Made by a program: the position numbers and the translations under genes. The notes beneath the pieces are model-generated. The model was not told the DNA's origin and made no database searches. It saw only the letters and a program-made list of their open reading frames with translations. A DNA stretch of 28,470 nt from positions 1 to 28,470 of the forward strand of contig CAZILU010000025.1 of the NCBI GenBank assembly GCA_964540165.1, given 5' to 3'. The stretch is from Mariniphaga sp964540165 (GTDB lineage: Bacteria; Bacteroidota; Bacteroidia; Bacteroidales; Prolixibacteraceae). This document shows positions 14,753 to 23,595 of the stretch, one piece after another; position 1 is the first letter of the stretch; each line of letters opens with the position of its first letter.

Positions 14753-16090
14753 GTGAAAAAGCGACTGGTCATATTGGGTGCCGGTGAGAGTGGTGTGGGA
14801 GCTGCCATCCTCGGAGTAAAAGAGGGATTCGACGTGTTTGTCTCTGATTTGGGGACGATGCGCGACCATTATCGCCGGGAGTTGACAGAGCGCCGGATCG
14901 ACTTTGAGGAGGGACAGCACACCGAAGCACGGATCCTGCAGGCAGCACTGGTGGTTAAAAGCCCCGGTATTCCTGACAAGGCACCGTTGGTGATGAAGCT
15001 CCGGGCACAGGGGGTTCCGGTGATCTCGGAGATTGAGTTTGCCGGAAGGTATAGCGATGCCAACATGGTGTGTATCACTGGCAGCAATGGCAAAACGACC
15101 ACTACCACGCTCATCCATCATATGTTGACGCAAGCCGGGTTAAATGCCGGTCTGGCCGGAAACGTAGGCCATAGCCTGGCATGGCAGGTGGCCGAAGCCC
15201 CAAAGGATATCTACGTGATCGAACTGAGCAGCTTTCAGCTTGATGGTATGACGGAGTTCAGGGCCGATGTAGCGGTGCTGCTTAACATCACACCCGACCA
15301 CCTGGATCGATATGACTACACCATGCAGAAATATGTCGATTCTAAAATGCGTATTCTGCAGAATCAACGCGCAGCGGATATTTTTATTTACTGCGCCGAT
15401 GATGAAGTTATTCAGCAGGAGCTGAAAAACAGAGAGATTATACCGGCGGCTGTTCCCTTTACGTTGGGAGAGCCGGCCGTTCCGGGAGCCGGAGTATCAG
15501 GAGATCAAATGATTATAAATTATAACCAAAAAATATTCAGCATGTCAATTCTGGATTTGTCACTGCAGGGGAAACACAACACCTATAATTCGATGGCCGC
15601 AGGCATTGCCGGCATGGTTTTTCAAATTCGCAATGAACAACTGCGCGAGAGCCTGGCCGGCTTCCAGGGAATTGAGCACCGGTTGGAGCGATTCCTCAAA
15701 GTGCATGGCATTGAGTTTGTCAACGACTCAAAGGCCACCAACGTCAACTCTACGTGGTATGCGCTGGAGAGCATTCGCAAGCCGATCGTCTGGATTGCCG
15801 GGGGCATCGATAAGGGTAACGACTACTCCATGCTTAATCATCTGGTAAAAGAGAAGGTGAAAGCCCTGGTATGTCTCGGAAAGGACAATACTAAGCTGCA
15901 TCAGGCGTTTGATCCTCTGGTAAAGAATATTGTCGATGTGTCGGGGATGGAAGAGGCGGTGAAAACGGCTTACTACCTGGCCCGGAACGGCGATACGGTG
16001 TTGTTGTCGCCCGCCTGTGCCAGCTTCGATCTGTTTGAGAATTACGAAGACCGGGGGCACCAGTTTAAAGAGCAGGTAAGGAACTTATAA
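14753..16090 (+). CDS. murD: UDP-MurNAc-alanine:D-glutamate ligase MurD
   Basis: A 445-residue Mur ligase with an N-terminal Rossmann region (ILGAGESGVGAAILG), ATP loop CITGSNGKTTTTT near 107-119, the middle-domain NITPDHLDRY and the C-terminal NDSKATNVNSTWYAL motif typical of MurD. It adds D-glutamate to UDP-MurNAc-L-Ala in the cytoplasm. The start is GTG, one base after the mraY stop, so translation is probably coupled. The murE-mraY-murD-ftsW order is the usual one. Confidence 0.96.
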   Translation: MKKRLVILGAGESGVGAAILGVKEGFDVFVSDLGTMRDHYRRELTERRIDFEEGQHTEARILQAALVVKSPGIPDKAPLVMKLRAQGVPVISEIEFAGRYSDANMVCITGSNGKTTTTTLIHHMLTQAGLNAGLAGNVGHSLAWQVAEAPKDIYVIELSSFQLDGMTEFRADVAVLLNITPDHLDRYDYTMQKYVDSKMRILQNQRAADIFIYCADDEVIQQELKNREIIPAAVPFTLGEPAVPGAGVSGDQMIINYNQKIFSMSILDLSLQGKHNTYNSMAAGIAGMVFQIRNEQLRESLAGFQGIEHRLERFLKVHGIEFVNDSKATNVNSTWYALESIRKPIVWIAGGIDKGNDYSMLNHLVKEKVKALVCLGKDNTKLHQAFDPLVKNIVDVSGMEEAVKTAYYLARNGDTVLLSPACASFDLFENYEDRGHQFKEQVRNL

Positions 16091-16094
16091 GCTT

Positions 16095-17324
16095 ATGGTA
16101 TTACAATCAAAAATATTTCGGGGTGACCGGGTCATTTGGATCGTGCTGTTGCTGTTGTCGTTGCTGTCGCTGTTGATCGTTTACAGCTCGACGGGGGCGT
16201 TGGCATACCGCCAGGCATCGGGCAACACGATGTACTTTTTGATCCGGCAGCTTTTCTTTTTGGGAATGGGGCTGGCGCTGATCCTGGTGATGGTCAATTT
16301 TCTCTCGGTGAAGATCTATTCGATCCTGGCTAATATGTTGATCTATATCAGTATTGGGTTTTTGTTAGCGATGGTAGCGATGAAGTTTGCCGGCGCCTTG
16401 CCGGGCAGCGGTCGAACGCTCGATCTGGGATTTATCTCATTCCAGCCTGCAGAGCTTGCCAAGATCGCCCTGATCTTTTACACAGCTAAGGTGCTGGCCA
16501 GAAACCAGAAGACGGATGAGGAGCTGAAACGGGCTTTTTTCCTGATCATGGGGCATGCCGTGGTGGTGTGCGGGTTGATTTTTGTCTCTAACTTCTCTAC
16601 GGCAGCGTTGCTTTTTGCCACGGTGTTTGCTATGATGTTTGTTGGCCGCATCCCGCTGAGGTACCTGTCGATGATCGTGCTGTTGGGTGTCGGGCTGGTG
16701 GTGGGCATCTACTTTTTAGCCGATCAGTTTCCATCGGCACCTACCCGCATGCACACAGTGAAAGGCCGCATTGAGCGGTTTATTCATGGCGATCCAACCG
16801 CTGAGAAGGGGATTACCCAGGCCGATTATGCCAAGCTGGCCATTTATGAAGGGGGAATCTTCGGGAAAGGACCCGGCCGGTCGGATGTGAGTAACTACAT
16901 GGCTGCTGCCTACAACGACTTTATCTTTGCCATTATCGTTGAGGAGTACGGCCTGCTGTTTGGTATTGCTGTGATGTTTCTCTACCTGATCTTCTTTTTC
17001 CGGAGCGTCGTTATTGTGCGGCGTGCCACCCGCACCTTTCCGGCGTTTCTGGTAACAGGACTGACGATGGTGCTGGTATTTCAGGCGATCATCAATATTG
17101 GCGTTTCGGCGGGTGTGCTGCCGGTAACAGGTCAGCCACTGCCCTGGGTAAGCCTTGGTGGCACATCGTTGCTTTTTACCTCGGTATCCTTTGGTTGTGT
17201 GCTGAGCGTTAGCTATCAGAACCAGGTAAACCGGGAGTCGCAGAAACCACCCATTCAGGTGAATGTTCCTGATGAGGATGATGCTATGAACCATGTAAAA
17301 GAGATAGAAAAGACGAAAAAATGA
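16095..17324 (+). CDS. ftsW: Septal peptidoglycan glycosyltransferase FtsW
   Basis: A 409-residue SEDS protein with about ten membrane helices. It shows QPAELAKIALI after the fourth helix and GKGPGRSD followed by YNDFIFAIIVEEYG, whose Asp matches the essential SEDS residue, then GVLPVTGQPLPWVSLGGTS near the end. FtsW polymerises lipid II at the septum together with FtsI. The cytoplasmic tail is charged and hydrophilic. Its stop overlaps the murG start (ATGA). Confidence 0.95.
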   Translation: MVLQSKIFRGDRVIWIVLLLLSLLSLLIVYSSTGALAYRQASGNTMYFLIRQLFFLGMGLALILVMVNFLSVKIYSILANMLIYISIGFLLAMVAMKFAGALPGSGRTLDLGFISFQPAELAKIALIFYTAKVLARNQKTDEELKRAFFLIMGHAVVVCGLIFVSNFSTAALLFATVFAMMFVGRIPLRYLSMIVLLGVGLVVGIYFLADQFPSAPTRMHTVKGRIERFIHGDPTAEKGITQADYAKLAIYEGGIFGKGPGRSDVSNYMAAAYNDFIFAIIVEEYGLLFGIAVMFLYLIFFFRSVVIVRRATRTFPAFLVTGLTMVLVFQAIINIGVSAGVLPVTGQPLPWVSLGGTSLLFTSVSFGCVLSVSYQNQVNRESQKPPIQVNVPDEDDAMNHVKEIEKTKK

Positions 17325-18418
17325 GTATAGAGAGAGTCATAGTCAGTGGTGGGGGAACCGGGGGGCATATCTTTCCGGCTTTATCCATTGCCCGTGAGAT
17401 ATCCCGGCGCCATCCCGGTGCAGAGATTCTCTTTGTCGGCGCAGAGGGTCGAATGGAGATGGAGAAGGTACCGGCTGCCGGATACCGGATCACCGGACTG
17501 CCGGTGATGGGTTTTCCACGGAAGCCCGGCCTGAAGATGATCACCTTTTTTATTCGGTTAATAAAGAGTAACCAGCTGGCGTTTCAAGTTATCAATCAAT
17601 TCAAACCACAGGTTGCTATCGGTGTAGGGGGGTTTGCCAGCGGCCCCCTGCTCCGGGCAGCCGCCCGCAGGGGGATACCTACCCTTATCCAGGAACAGAA
17701 CTCCTATGCGGGCTTGACAAACAAGCTGTTAGGAAAAAAGGCCCGGACCATCTGTGTGGCGTATGAGGGTATGGAGCGCTATTTCCCGGCCGGAAAGATT
17801 GTTCTTACCGGCAATCCGGTTCGGGAGAACCTTTTGGAACTGAAGGCCGGTCCGGCTGAGGCAGCTGCCTTTTTCGGGTTGAAAAATTACGGGAAGGTGA
17901 TCCTGATCTTAGGCGGCAGTCTGGGTGCCCGCACCCTGAACCGTGCGGTGATGGCTAACCTGTCGCAGATTGCCGGGTTTCAGGGCGAGGTGATCTGGCA
18001 GACCGGCTCGATCTACTATCGGGAAATTATGGCGCAGATCAAAGATCATGTGCCGGCAAATCTTCATATTACAGAGTTTATTACGAGAATGGATCTGGCC
18101 TATGCGGCCGCGGGCGTAGTGATCTCCCGCGCCGGTGCCGGCACCATCTCAGAGCTATGCCTGGTGGGAAAACCGGTGATTCTGGTCCCTTCACCCAACG
18201 TGGCGGAGGATCACCAGACGAAAAACGCACAGGCATTAGCTGAAAGGGGGGCTGCACGGATGGTTGCCGATGCCGTTGCAGAGCAACAGTTATTGCCCGA
18301 AGCCTTGGCCCTGGTGAACGATCCGGAGGCATGCCGGCAGTTGTCGGCTGAGATCCGGTTGCTGGCCAGGCCCGATGCTACCCGACAGATTGTGGATGAG
18401 GTGGAAAAGTTAATATAG
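17321..18418 (+). CDS. murG: UDP-GlcNAc:lipid I N-acetylglucosamine transferase MurG
   Basis: A 365-residue GT28 glycosyltransferase with the N-terminal GGGTGGHIFPALSIA loop, IQEQNSYAGLTNKLLG, GGSLGARTLN and the C-terminal SRAGAGTISELC and VAEDHQTKNA motifs that bind UDP-GlcNAc. It makes lipid II on the inner face of the membrane. It overlaps ftsW by 4 bp. A 79-bp gap with a weak hairpin separates it from murC. Confidence 0.97.
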   Translation: MSIERVIVSGGGTGGHIFPALSIAREISRRHPGAEILFVGAEGRMEMEKVPAAGYRITGLPVMGFPRKPGLKMITFFIRLIKSNQLAFQVINQFKPQVAIGVGGFASGPLLRAAARRGIPTLIQEQNSYAGLTNKLLGKKARTICVAYEGMERYFPAGKIVLTGNPVRENLLELKAGPAEAAAFFGLKNYGKVILILGGSLGARTLNRAVMANLSQIAGFQGEVIWQTGSIYYREIMAQIKDHVPANLHITEFITRMDLAYAAAGVVISRAGAGTISELCLVGKPVILVPSPNVAEDHQTKNAQALAERGAARMVADAVAEQQLLPEALALVNDPEACRQLSAEIRLLARPDATRQIVDEVEKLI

Positions 18419-18437
18419 ACAATCGTGGGCTGATTGT
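18419..18437 (+). repeat. Small inverted repeat after murG
   Basis: ACAATC and GATTGT pair over a 7-base loop directly after the murG stop. There is no T-run and the stem is only 6 bp, so this is at most a weak pausing or processing site. The rest of the 79-bp gap is AT-rich. Confidence 0.25.
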
Positions 18438-18497
18438 GAATGAGTTGATAAAAAACAGAAACATAGATGAGCGATAGAAATTTGCGTTAAAATAAAG

Positions 18498-19886
18498 ATG
18501 AATAACCTTCAAAATATTAAGAATGTCTATTTTCTCGGGATCGGGGGAATTGGCATGAGTGCGTTAGCACGTTACTTTCTGCATACCGGGCGGCATGTCG
18601 CCGGCTATGACCGTACCCCGACTGCCCTGACCGATGCTTTGCAGGCGGAGGGCATTGATGTGCATTTCGAAGATGACATCCGGAAGATCCCTTCCCGCTG
18701 GGACCCCGCTGAAACCCTGGCGGTTTTTACACCGGCACTGCCCGATGATCACAAAGAGCTTTCATGGTTTCGTGAGAAACCGATTGGCCTGCTGAAAAGA
18801 GCTAAGGTGTTGGGAATGATCTGCAACGAAAAAAGCTGTATCGCTGTTGCCGGCACCCATGGCAAGACTACGGTGAGTACGATGGCCGCGCTGTTGATGC
18901 ATAAAACGGCTGCGGGATGTGGTGCTTTTTTGGGAGGCGTATCAAAGAACTTCGGCAGCAATCTGCTGCTTCCCCCCGAGAATTCGCCATGGATCGTTGC
19001 CGAGGCCGATGAGTTCGACCGCTCCTTTTTGCATTTGCAGCCGCAGTTGGCGCTGGTGACAGCTGTCGATGCCGATCACCTCGACATCTATGGTGATCGA
19101 TCCAAGATCGTGGAGGCTTTTGAGAAGTTCATCGCCCAGATCAAGCCCGGGGGTGCCCTGGTGATAAAGCAGGGTGCGGGACTTAATACAGAACGCGCTA
19201 AGGCTAAAGTATATACATATGATCTGAAAGGAGAAGCTGATTTTTGTACCGTTAATCTTCGTCTTGACCGTGCTGGAGGGGCATATTGCTTTGACCTGAG
19301 AACACCCGACGGGATCATTTCCGGCTGCCGGCTGAACTACCCGGGGCTGGTGAATGTGGAGAATGCTGTGGGTGCAGCCGCCCTCGCCTTTCTTGCCGGG
19401 GCTACTGCCGATACCATCATCGAAGGGCTTAGCGAGTACCAGGGTGTCAGGCGGCGCTTCGATGTCAGATATGCCGATGAGAAGCGGATCTATATCGATG
19501 ATTATGCCCACCATCCGGCTGAACTGGAGGCGATGATACTGTCGGTGCGTGATCTTTATCCCGGACGGAAGATCACCGCTATTTTTCAACCGCACTTATA
19601 TTCACGGACACGCGATTTTGCTTCGGAGTTTGCCCAAAGCCTCGACCTGCTGGATGAGGCCGTGTTGGTGCCTCTCTACCCGGCCCGTGAAGAGCCCATC
19701 AAGGGTGTCTCCTCCGGCCTGATCTTCGATAAGATGCAGTTGCCGGAGAGGTTCCTGGTGGAGAAGAGCGAAGTGGTTCCCCTGCTGTGCGAAAGGGATT
19801 GCGATGTGGTGATAACGATGGGCGCCGGCGATGTGGACGGACTGGCCCCGGAGATCATAGAGATGTTGAGGAGGGAGATTAAGTAG
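18498..19886 (+). CDS. murC: UDP-N-acetylmuramate:L-alanine ligase MurC
   Basis: A 462-residue Mur ligase with the N-terminal FLGIGGIGMSALARYF nucleotide-binding motif, ATP loop AVAGTHGKTTVSTM, the EADEFDRSFL segment, and DDYAHHPAELEA and FQPHLYSRT near the C-terminal domain. It adds the first L-alanine to UDP-MurNAc. It is the last Mur enzyme of the cluster and is followed by a repeat-rich 253-bp gap before ftsQ. Confidence 0.97.
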   Translation: MNNLQNIKNVYFLGIGGIGMSALARYFLHTGRHVAGYDRTPTALTDALQAEGIDVHFEDDIRKIPSRWDPAETLAVFTPALPDDHKELSWFREKPIGLLKRAKVLGMICNEKSCIAVAGTHGKTTVSTMAALLMHKTAAGCGAFLGGVSKNFGSNLLLPPENSPWIVAEADEFDRSFLHLQPQLALVTAVDADHLDIYGDRSKIVEAFEKFIAQIKPGGALVIKQGAGLNTERAKAKVYTYDLKGEADFCTVNLRLDRAGGAYCFDLRTPDGIISGCRLNYPGLVNVENAVGAAALAFLAGATADTIIEGLSEYQGVRRRFDVRYADEKRIYIDDYAHHPAELEAMILSVRDLYPGRKITAIFQPHLYSRTRDFASEFAQSLDLLDEAVLVPLYPAREEPIKGVSSGLIFDKMQLPERFLVEKSEVVPLLCERDCDVVITMGAGDVDGLAPEIIEMLRREIK

Positions 19887-19941
19887 GGATTTGTGGGGAT
19901 TAAATTGTGATTAAGTTGTGATTAAGTGCAGAATAAGTGGA

Positions 19942-19983
19942 GATTATGTAGAGATTGAATGGTGATTATGTAGAGATTGAATG
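19942..19983 (+). repeat. Two perfect 20-bp copies at 22-bp period
   Basis: GATTATGTAGAGATTGAATG occurs at 19942-19961 and again at 19964-19983 without a mismatch. Related shorter pieces (GTGATTAAG, GTGATTATGG) flank it on both sides. The exact match suggests recent slippage or selection for a repeated protein-binding site. Confidence 0.8.
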
Positions 19984-20030
19984 TGAATTGGTGATAATAT
20001 GGTGATTATGGACTTTAATAGGATTAGAAA

Positions 20031-20049
20031 GAACCTCCCGTGGAGGTTC
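20031..20049 (+). terminator. Hairpin upstream of ftsQ
   Basis: GAACCTCC and GGAGGTTC form a perfect 8-bp stem around CGT. It is preceded by A-rich sequence and followed by a short CATATCTTT, without a full T-run. It may be a partial terminator of the mur transcript or an mRNA processing site; 90 bp remain to the ftsQ start. Confidence 0.5.
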
Positions 20050-20139
20050 CATATCTTTAGATGTTCAATCCACCATGTTTTAAAAATGATTTGAAAAAGA
20101 GGATTACATTAGAGAGAATGATACATTAAAAGAAGTCGA

Positions 20140-20889
20140 ATGATTAAAAGAGGATTGACATGGACCGGATACCTCCTGCTGACTGCCTTTATTGCGGTTA
20201 CGGGGGCTTTTACGGGCAGGGAGAATCGAAATATCCCCTGCAGCACCATTCACGTGTCATTTGAAAACGACGACTTGATCCGGCTGAGCCAGGAAGAGAT
20301 AGTGCGGATGGTTCGTTCGGCCGATAATCAATTAATAGGTAAGGATTTGCGACAGATTAATGCTGAGCAGATCGAGCTGGAGGTGGAGAAGCACCAGGCG
20401 ATTGAGGCAGCCGAGGTCTATAAGGTGCGCATCAAGGCAGATAGTGCATATCAAGGGGTGCTTGGCGTTCGGGTGAAGCATCGGGAGCCGGTATTGCGGA
20501 TTATGTCGTCATCGGGCAGCTACTATCTGGATCGAACCGGAGAGAAGATTCCGGTTTCATCGGCGTATGCAGCCCGGGTGTTGGTGGCATCGGGCGATTT
20601 TACAGACGATTATGCCCGGGAGCGCCTGCTCCCTTTTTACCACTTTCTGGAGGGAAATTCATTTTGGAGAGCTCAGATCGAACAGGTTCATATTGAGTCG
20701 AATGGAGAAGTGGTATTAACCCCGTTGGTAGGTAATCACCTGATTGAAATGGGGGCGTTGGATGGGTACGAACAGAAACTCAGCCATCTGAAAAACTTCT
20801 ATGAGCAGGTGATGGCCGGCAGCAACTGGGAGATGTACCGGCGAATCAGTTTGAAGTATAATAATCAGATCATTGCAAAAAAGAGATAG
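20140..20889 (+). CDS. ftsQ: Cell division protein FtsQ
   Basis: A 249-residue protein with one N-terminal membrane helix (residues 8-24), then a POTRA-like region (about 36-110) with IRLSQEEIVRMV and VKHREPVLRI, followed by the FtsQ beta domain with SSGSYYLDRTGEKIPVS. FtsQ is a bitopic division protein that binds FtsL/FtsB in the periplasm. Position directly before ftsA supports the call. The family is weakly conserved in Bacteroidota, but the topology and motifs agree. It is 2 bp from ftsA. Confidence 0.88.
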   Translation: MIKRGLTWTGYLLLTAFIAVTGAFTGRENRNIPCSTIHVSFENDDLIRLSQEEIVRMVRSADNQLIGKDLRQINAEQIELEVEKHQAIEAAEVYKVRIKADSAYQGVLGVRVKHREPVLRIMSSSGSYYLDRTGEKIPVSSAYAARVLVASGDFTDDYARERLLPFYHFLEGNSFWRAQIEQVHIESNGEVVLTPLVGNHLIEMGALDGYEQKLSHLKNFYEQVMAGSNWEMYRRISLKYNNQIIAKKR

Positions 20890-20891
20890 TT

Positions 20892-22175
20892 ATGGCAGCA
20901 AAATCAAATTTTTCGGTCGTAATTGATGTTGGCACATCGAAACTGGCAGCCCTGGCCGGCAGGAAAGATGAAGCCGGGAAGATGGAGATAATGGCGGCTG
21001 CGAAGGTTCCCTCCCGCGGGATCCGCCGGGGCGTTATTTTTAATATCGAGGAGGCGGCAGCTGCCTTTGGCGACCTGCTGACACTGCTGGAAAAGCAGAC
21101 TGGCAGCCTGATTCCGAAAGTAGACATTGCTTATGCCGGACAGTCGGTAAAGGTTGTTGAGCACCGGGTTTCGCGTCCTACTTCGGGCGATGGAATGGTG
21201 AGTCAGTTCGATGTGAATGAGCTGTTTAAAGAGGCCGAGGGATTACAGCTCCCGAACGATTTTACGATTCTGCACGTTCTACCGCAGGCTTTTATTGTCG
21301 ATAATGAACCAGCCGAATTTAATCCGGTAGGACTTACCGGTTTGAAAATTGAAGCGCGATTTAAGCTGATAGCCGTTCCGGAGAGCCATTTGCTCAATTT
21401 TCGCCGGGCTCTCAGCAAAGCGGGTGTCGAATTGGGTGAGGTAACGCTGTCGCCACTGGCAGCTGCGGAGTCAGTTCTGACCAGCGATGAGCGGGAGGTG
21501 GGTGCTGTGCTGCTTGATATAGGTGCAGGAACGACCAAGATGGCTGTATACCATGAAGGGGTGATGATACATACTGCTGTAATCCCCTTTGGGGGGGAGG
21601 TGGTATCGAACGATATTAAAGAGGGGTGTTGCATTCTGCCTAAGTGGGCTGAACAGCTAAAAGTTCAGTTTGGGCAGGCTTTGGGCGATTTTGCCGATGA
21701 ACGCAAGGTGGTTACCATTCCCGGCCAAAACGGCTGGGAGCCGAAGGAGATCTCTTTTAAAAGCCTGGCATTTATTATACAAGCGCGTATGGAGGAGATC
21801 GTTGACAGTGTGAATTTTCAGATCGAACGGTCGGGTATCGGTTCCCAGTTAGGGTCGGGCATAGTGCTGTCCGGAGGTACGTCGGGATTACATAATCTGA
21901 TCTCCCTCGTGAAGTTCCGCACCGGAATGGACGCCCGGTTGGCGTTTCCGGTTTTCAAGCCGGCGAACAAGGTGGAGGGACTTGACGATCAGGCCTATCT
22001 GACAGCGCTGGGATTGATGCAGCAAACGCTGGAAAAGAGCGAACCGGCACCGGTCAGGAAAATCAAAAAGGAGAGTAAGAAGAAAAGGGAGAGCCGCTTC
22101 TCGCCCTGGCTGAAAGGTGTTGTTCAGGGAGTACTCGATTATGTGGATGATGATAGTGACGTAGCATTAAATTAA
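20892..22175 (+). CDS. ftsA: Cell division protein FtsA
   Basis: A 427-residue actin-like ATPase. Phosphate loops are VVIDVGTSKLAAL near the start and AVLLDIGAGTTKMAVY in the middle; the adenosine loop is GIVLSGGTSGLHNL near residue 330. After a basic linker rich in Lys/Arg/Glu/Ser, the end (FSPWLKGVVQGVLDYV) is an amphipathic helix for membrane attachment, followed by an acidic tip. FtsA anchors FtsZ filaments by binding the conserved FtsZ C-terminal peptide, which only the second of the two downstream FtsZ proteins carries. Confidence 0.95.
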   Translation: MAAKSNFSVVIDVGTSKLAALAGRKDEAGKMEIMAAAKVPSRGIRRGVIFNIEEAAAAFGDLLTLLEKQTGSLIPKVDIAYAGQSVKVVEHRVSRPTSGDGMVSQFDVNELFKEAEGLQLPNDFTILHVLPQAFIVDNEPAEFNPVGLTGLKIEARFKLIAVPESHLLNFRRALSKAGVELGEVTLSPLAAAESVLTSDEREVGAVLLDIGAGTTKMAVYHEGVMIHTAVIPFGGEVVSNDIKEGCCILPKWAEQLKVQFGQALGDFADERKVVTIPGQNGWEPKEISFKSLAFIIQARMEEIVDSVNFQIERSGIGSQLGSGIVLSGGTSGLHNLISLVKFRTGMDARLAFPVFKPANKVEGLDDQAYLTALGLMQQTLEKSEPAPVRKIKKESKKKRESRFSPWLKGVVQGVLDYVDDDSDVALN

Positions 22176-22185
22176 ACTCAGCGAT

Positions 22186-23508
22186 ATGTCCGAATTAGTC
22201 AATTTTCAGTTTCCAAAACGTTCATCCTCTATTATTAAGGTGATTGGCGTGGGTGGTGGTGGCTGTAATGCTGTCAACCATATGTATGAGGAGGGGATTG
22301 CCGGTGTGGATTTCATTATCTGCAACACCGACGCGCAAGTGATGGAGAAGAGCCCTGTGACGGTAAAGATCCAGTTAGGCGTAACGCTCACCGAAGGTCG
22401 GGGTGCCGGAAATATGCCGCAGATGGGTGAGCAGGCTGCCCGGGAGAATTATGAGGATTTGAAGCGGGCGCTGGAGGGCACGAAGATGCTCTTCATCGCT
22501 GCCGGCATGGGCGGAGGTACCGGCACCGGTGCCGCGCCGGTAATTGCCAGCCTCGCCCGTGAGCTCGATATATTGACGATTGCCGTGGTTACAGTTCCCT
22601 CACCGGCGGAGGGGAAGAAGCGGTTCGGGCAGGCCATGGAGGGGATTAAAAAGCTGAGTGAGTATGTCGATAGTATGCTGGTAGTCAGCAATCAACGACT
22701 GCATAATATTTTTGGTGATCTGCCAGCGCGCCAGGCGTTTAAAATGGCCGACAACATTGTGGCAACAGCCGTTAAAGGGGTAGCTGAGATCATCACGCTG
22801 CACGGCAATGTCAATATCGACTTTGCCGATGTATATACGGTGATGCACAACAGTAATGTGTTCATAATGGGCACCGGGTTGGCCAGCGGAGAGGAGCGGG
22901 CATTAAGGGCGGTGAACAGCGCGTTGGAGTCGCCTTTACTGGATAGTAATGATATTTATGGCACGAAGAATATTTTATTAAATATTATCTCCGGGGGAGA
23001 TGAAATCACCATTGGTGAGATTGGTGAAATCATTGAAACGTTGCAGGAGCGAGCGGGCCAGGAGGCAGATATCATCTGGGGTAACGGGTATGATGAACGC
23101 TTGGGGGACCAGGTCAGTGTAACCATTCTGGCCACCGGCTTTAAGACCAATCCCAATCAGTTGTTGCAGCCCCGGGAAGAGCCTCAGAAGTTTGAGCTTG
23201 GACGTGAGGAGCCGGTGGATGCAATGGTTGGTGAAGCGGAGGAGATGATCGAAGAGACTGAGGAAGAGCTGGTAGTGATGGACGACAGCAGGCAGGACTC
23301 CTCCCGGTTTTTTGGACTGGGATCCTCCGGTAACAGAGATCGGAAAAGTGAAGAGCGGTTATCATTTTCACAAAAGCGGAAAGAGAAGAAGCGGACAAAA
23401 GAGCGTAGCCGGGAGACCGCAAAACAGGGAAGTGTCGATAATTGGTTTCTTAAAAATTTTGGTTTCAATAAGTTATTCGATGACGAGGACCAATCGATGG
23501 ATGAGTAA
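22186..23508 (+). CDS. Divergent FtsZ paralogue without the FtsA-binding tail
   Basis: A 440-residue FtsZ. Its N-terminal segment NFQFPKRSSSIIKVIGVGGGG matches the usual Bacteroidota FtsZ start. The tubulin signature GGGTGTG is at 109-115 and the catalytic T7 loop NIDFAD at 210-215, so GTP binding and hydrolysis are probably kept. Differences from the usual pattern include GGGGCNA in the first glycine loop, PSPAEGKKR where PF..EGKKR is normal, and SNQRLHNIF. After about residue 325 comes an acidic linker, a very basic stretch (QKRKEKKRTKERSRE, 396-410) and an aromatic end NWFLKNFGFNKLF (419-431) followed by acidic residues. The conserved C-terminal peptide (IPAF.RR type) is absent. It lies 10 bp after ftsA and 87 bp before the second ftsZ. 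I leave the symbol empty because the canonical ftsZ is more likely the next gene. Confidence 0.93.
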   Translation: MSELVNFQFPKRSSSIIKVIGVGGGGCNAVNHMYEEGIAGVDFIICNTDAQVMEKSPVTVKIQLGVTLTEGRGAGNMPQMGEQAARENYEDLKRALEGTKMLFIAAGMGGGTGTGAAPVIASLARELDILTIAVVTVPSPAEGKKRFGQAMEGIKKLSEYVDSMLVVSNQRLHNIFGDLPARQAFKMADNIVATAVKGVAEIITLHGNVNIDFADVYTVMHNSNVFIMGTGLASGEERALRAVNSALESPLLDSNDIYGTKNILLNIISGGDEITIGEIGEIIETLQERAGQEADIIWGNGYDERLGDQVSVTILATGFKTNPNQLLQPREEPQKFELGREEPVDAMVGEAEEMIEETEEELVVMDDSRQDSSRFFGLGSSGNRDRKSEERLSFSQKRKEKKRTKERSRETAKQGSVDNWFLKNFGFNKLFDDEDQSMDE

Positions 23509-23595
23509 AATGGCATTTTAATCCGGAAGCGGGATCGTTCATCAGGTATAAAAGCAAGTCAATCGAAGAATAATGAATAATATATATTAGAGCAT

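Larger units (their letters stand above)
19887..20139 (+). other. Repeat-rich gap between murC and ftsQ
   Basis: A low-complexity stretch (19887-20010) made of variations on GTGATTAAG, GGAGATTATG and GTAGAGATTGAATG, followed by a hairpin and an AT-rich leader for ftsQ. It is the longest gap inside the cluster. I found no gene and no clean TAnnTTTG motif in it. It could separate an upstream wall-synthesis transcript from a downstream ftsQAZ transcript. Confidence 0.6.
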
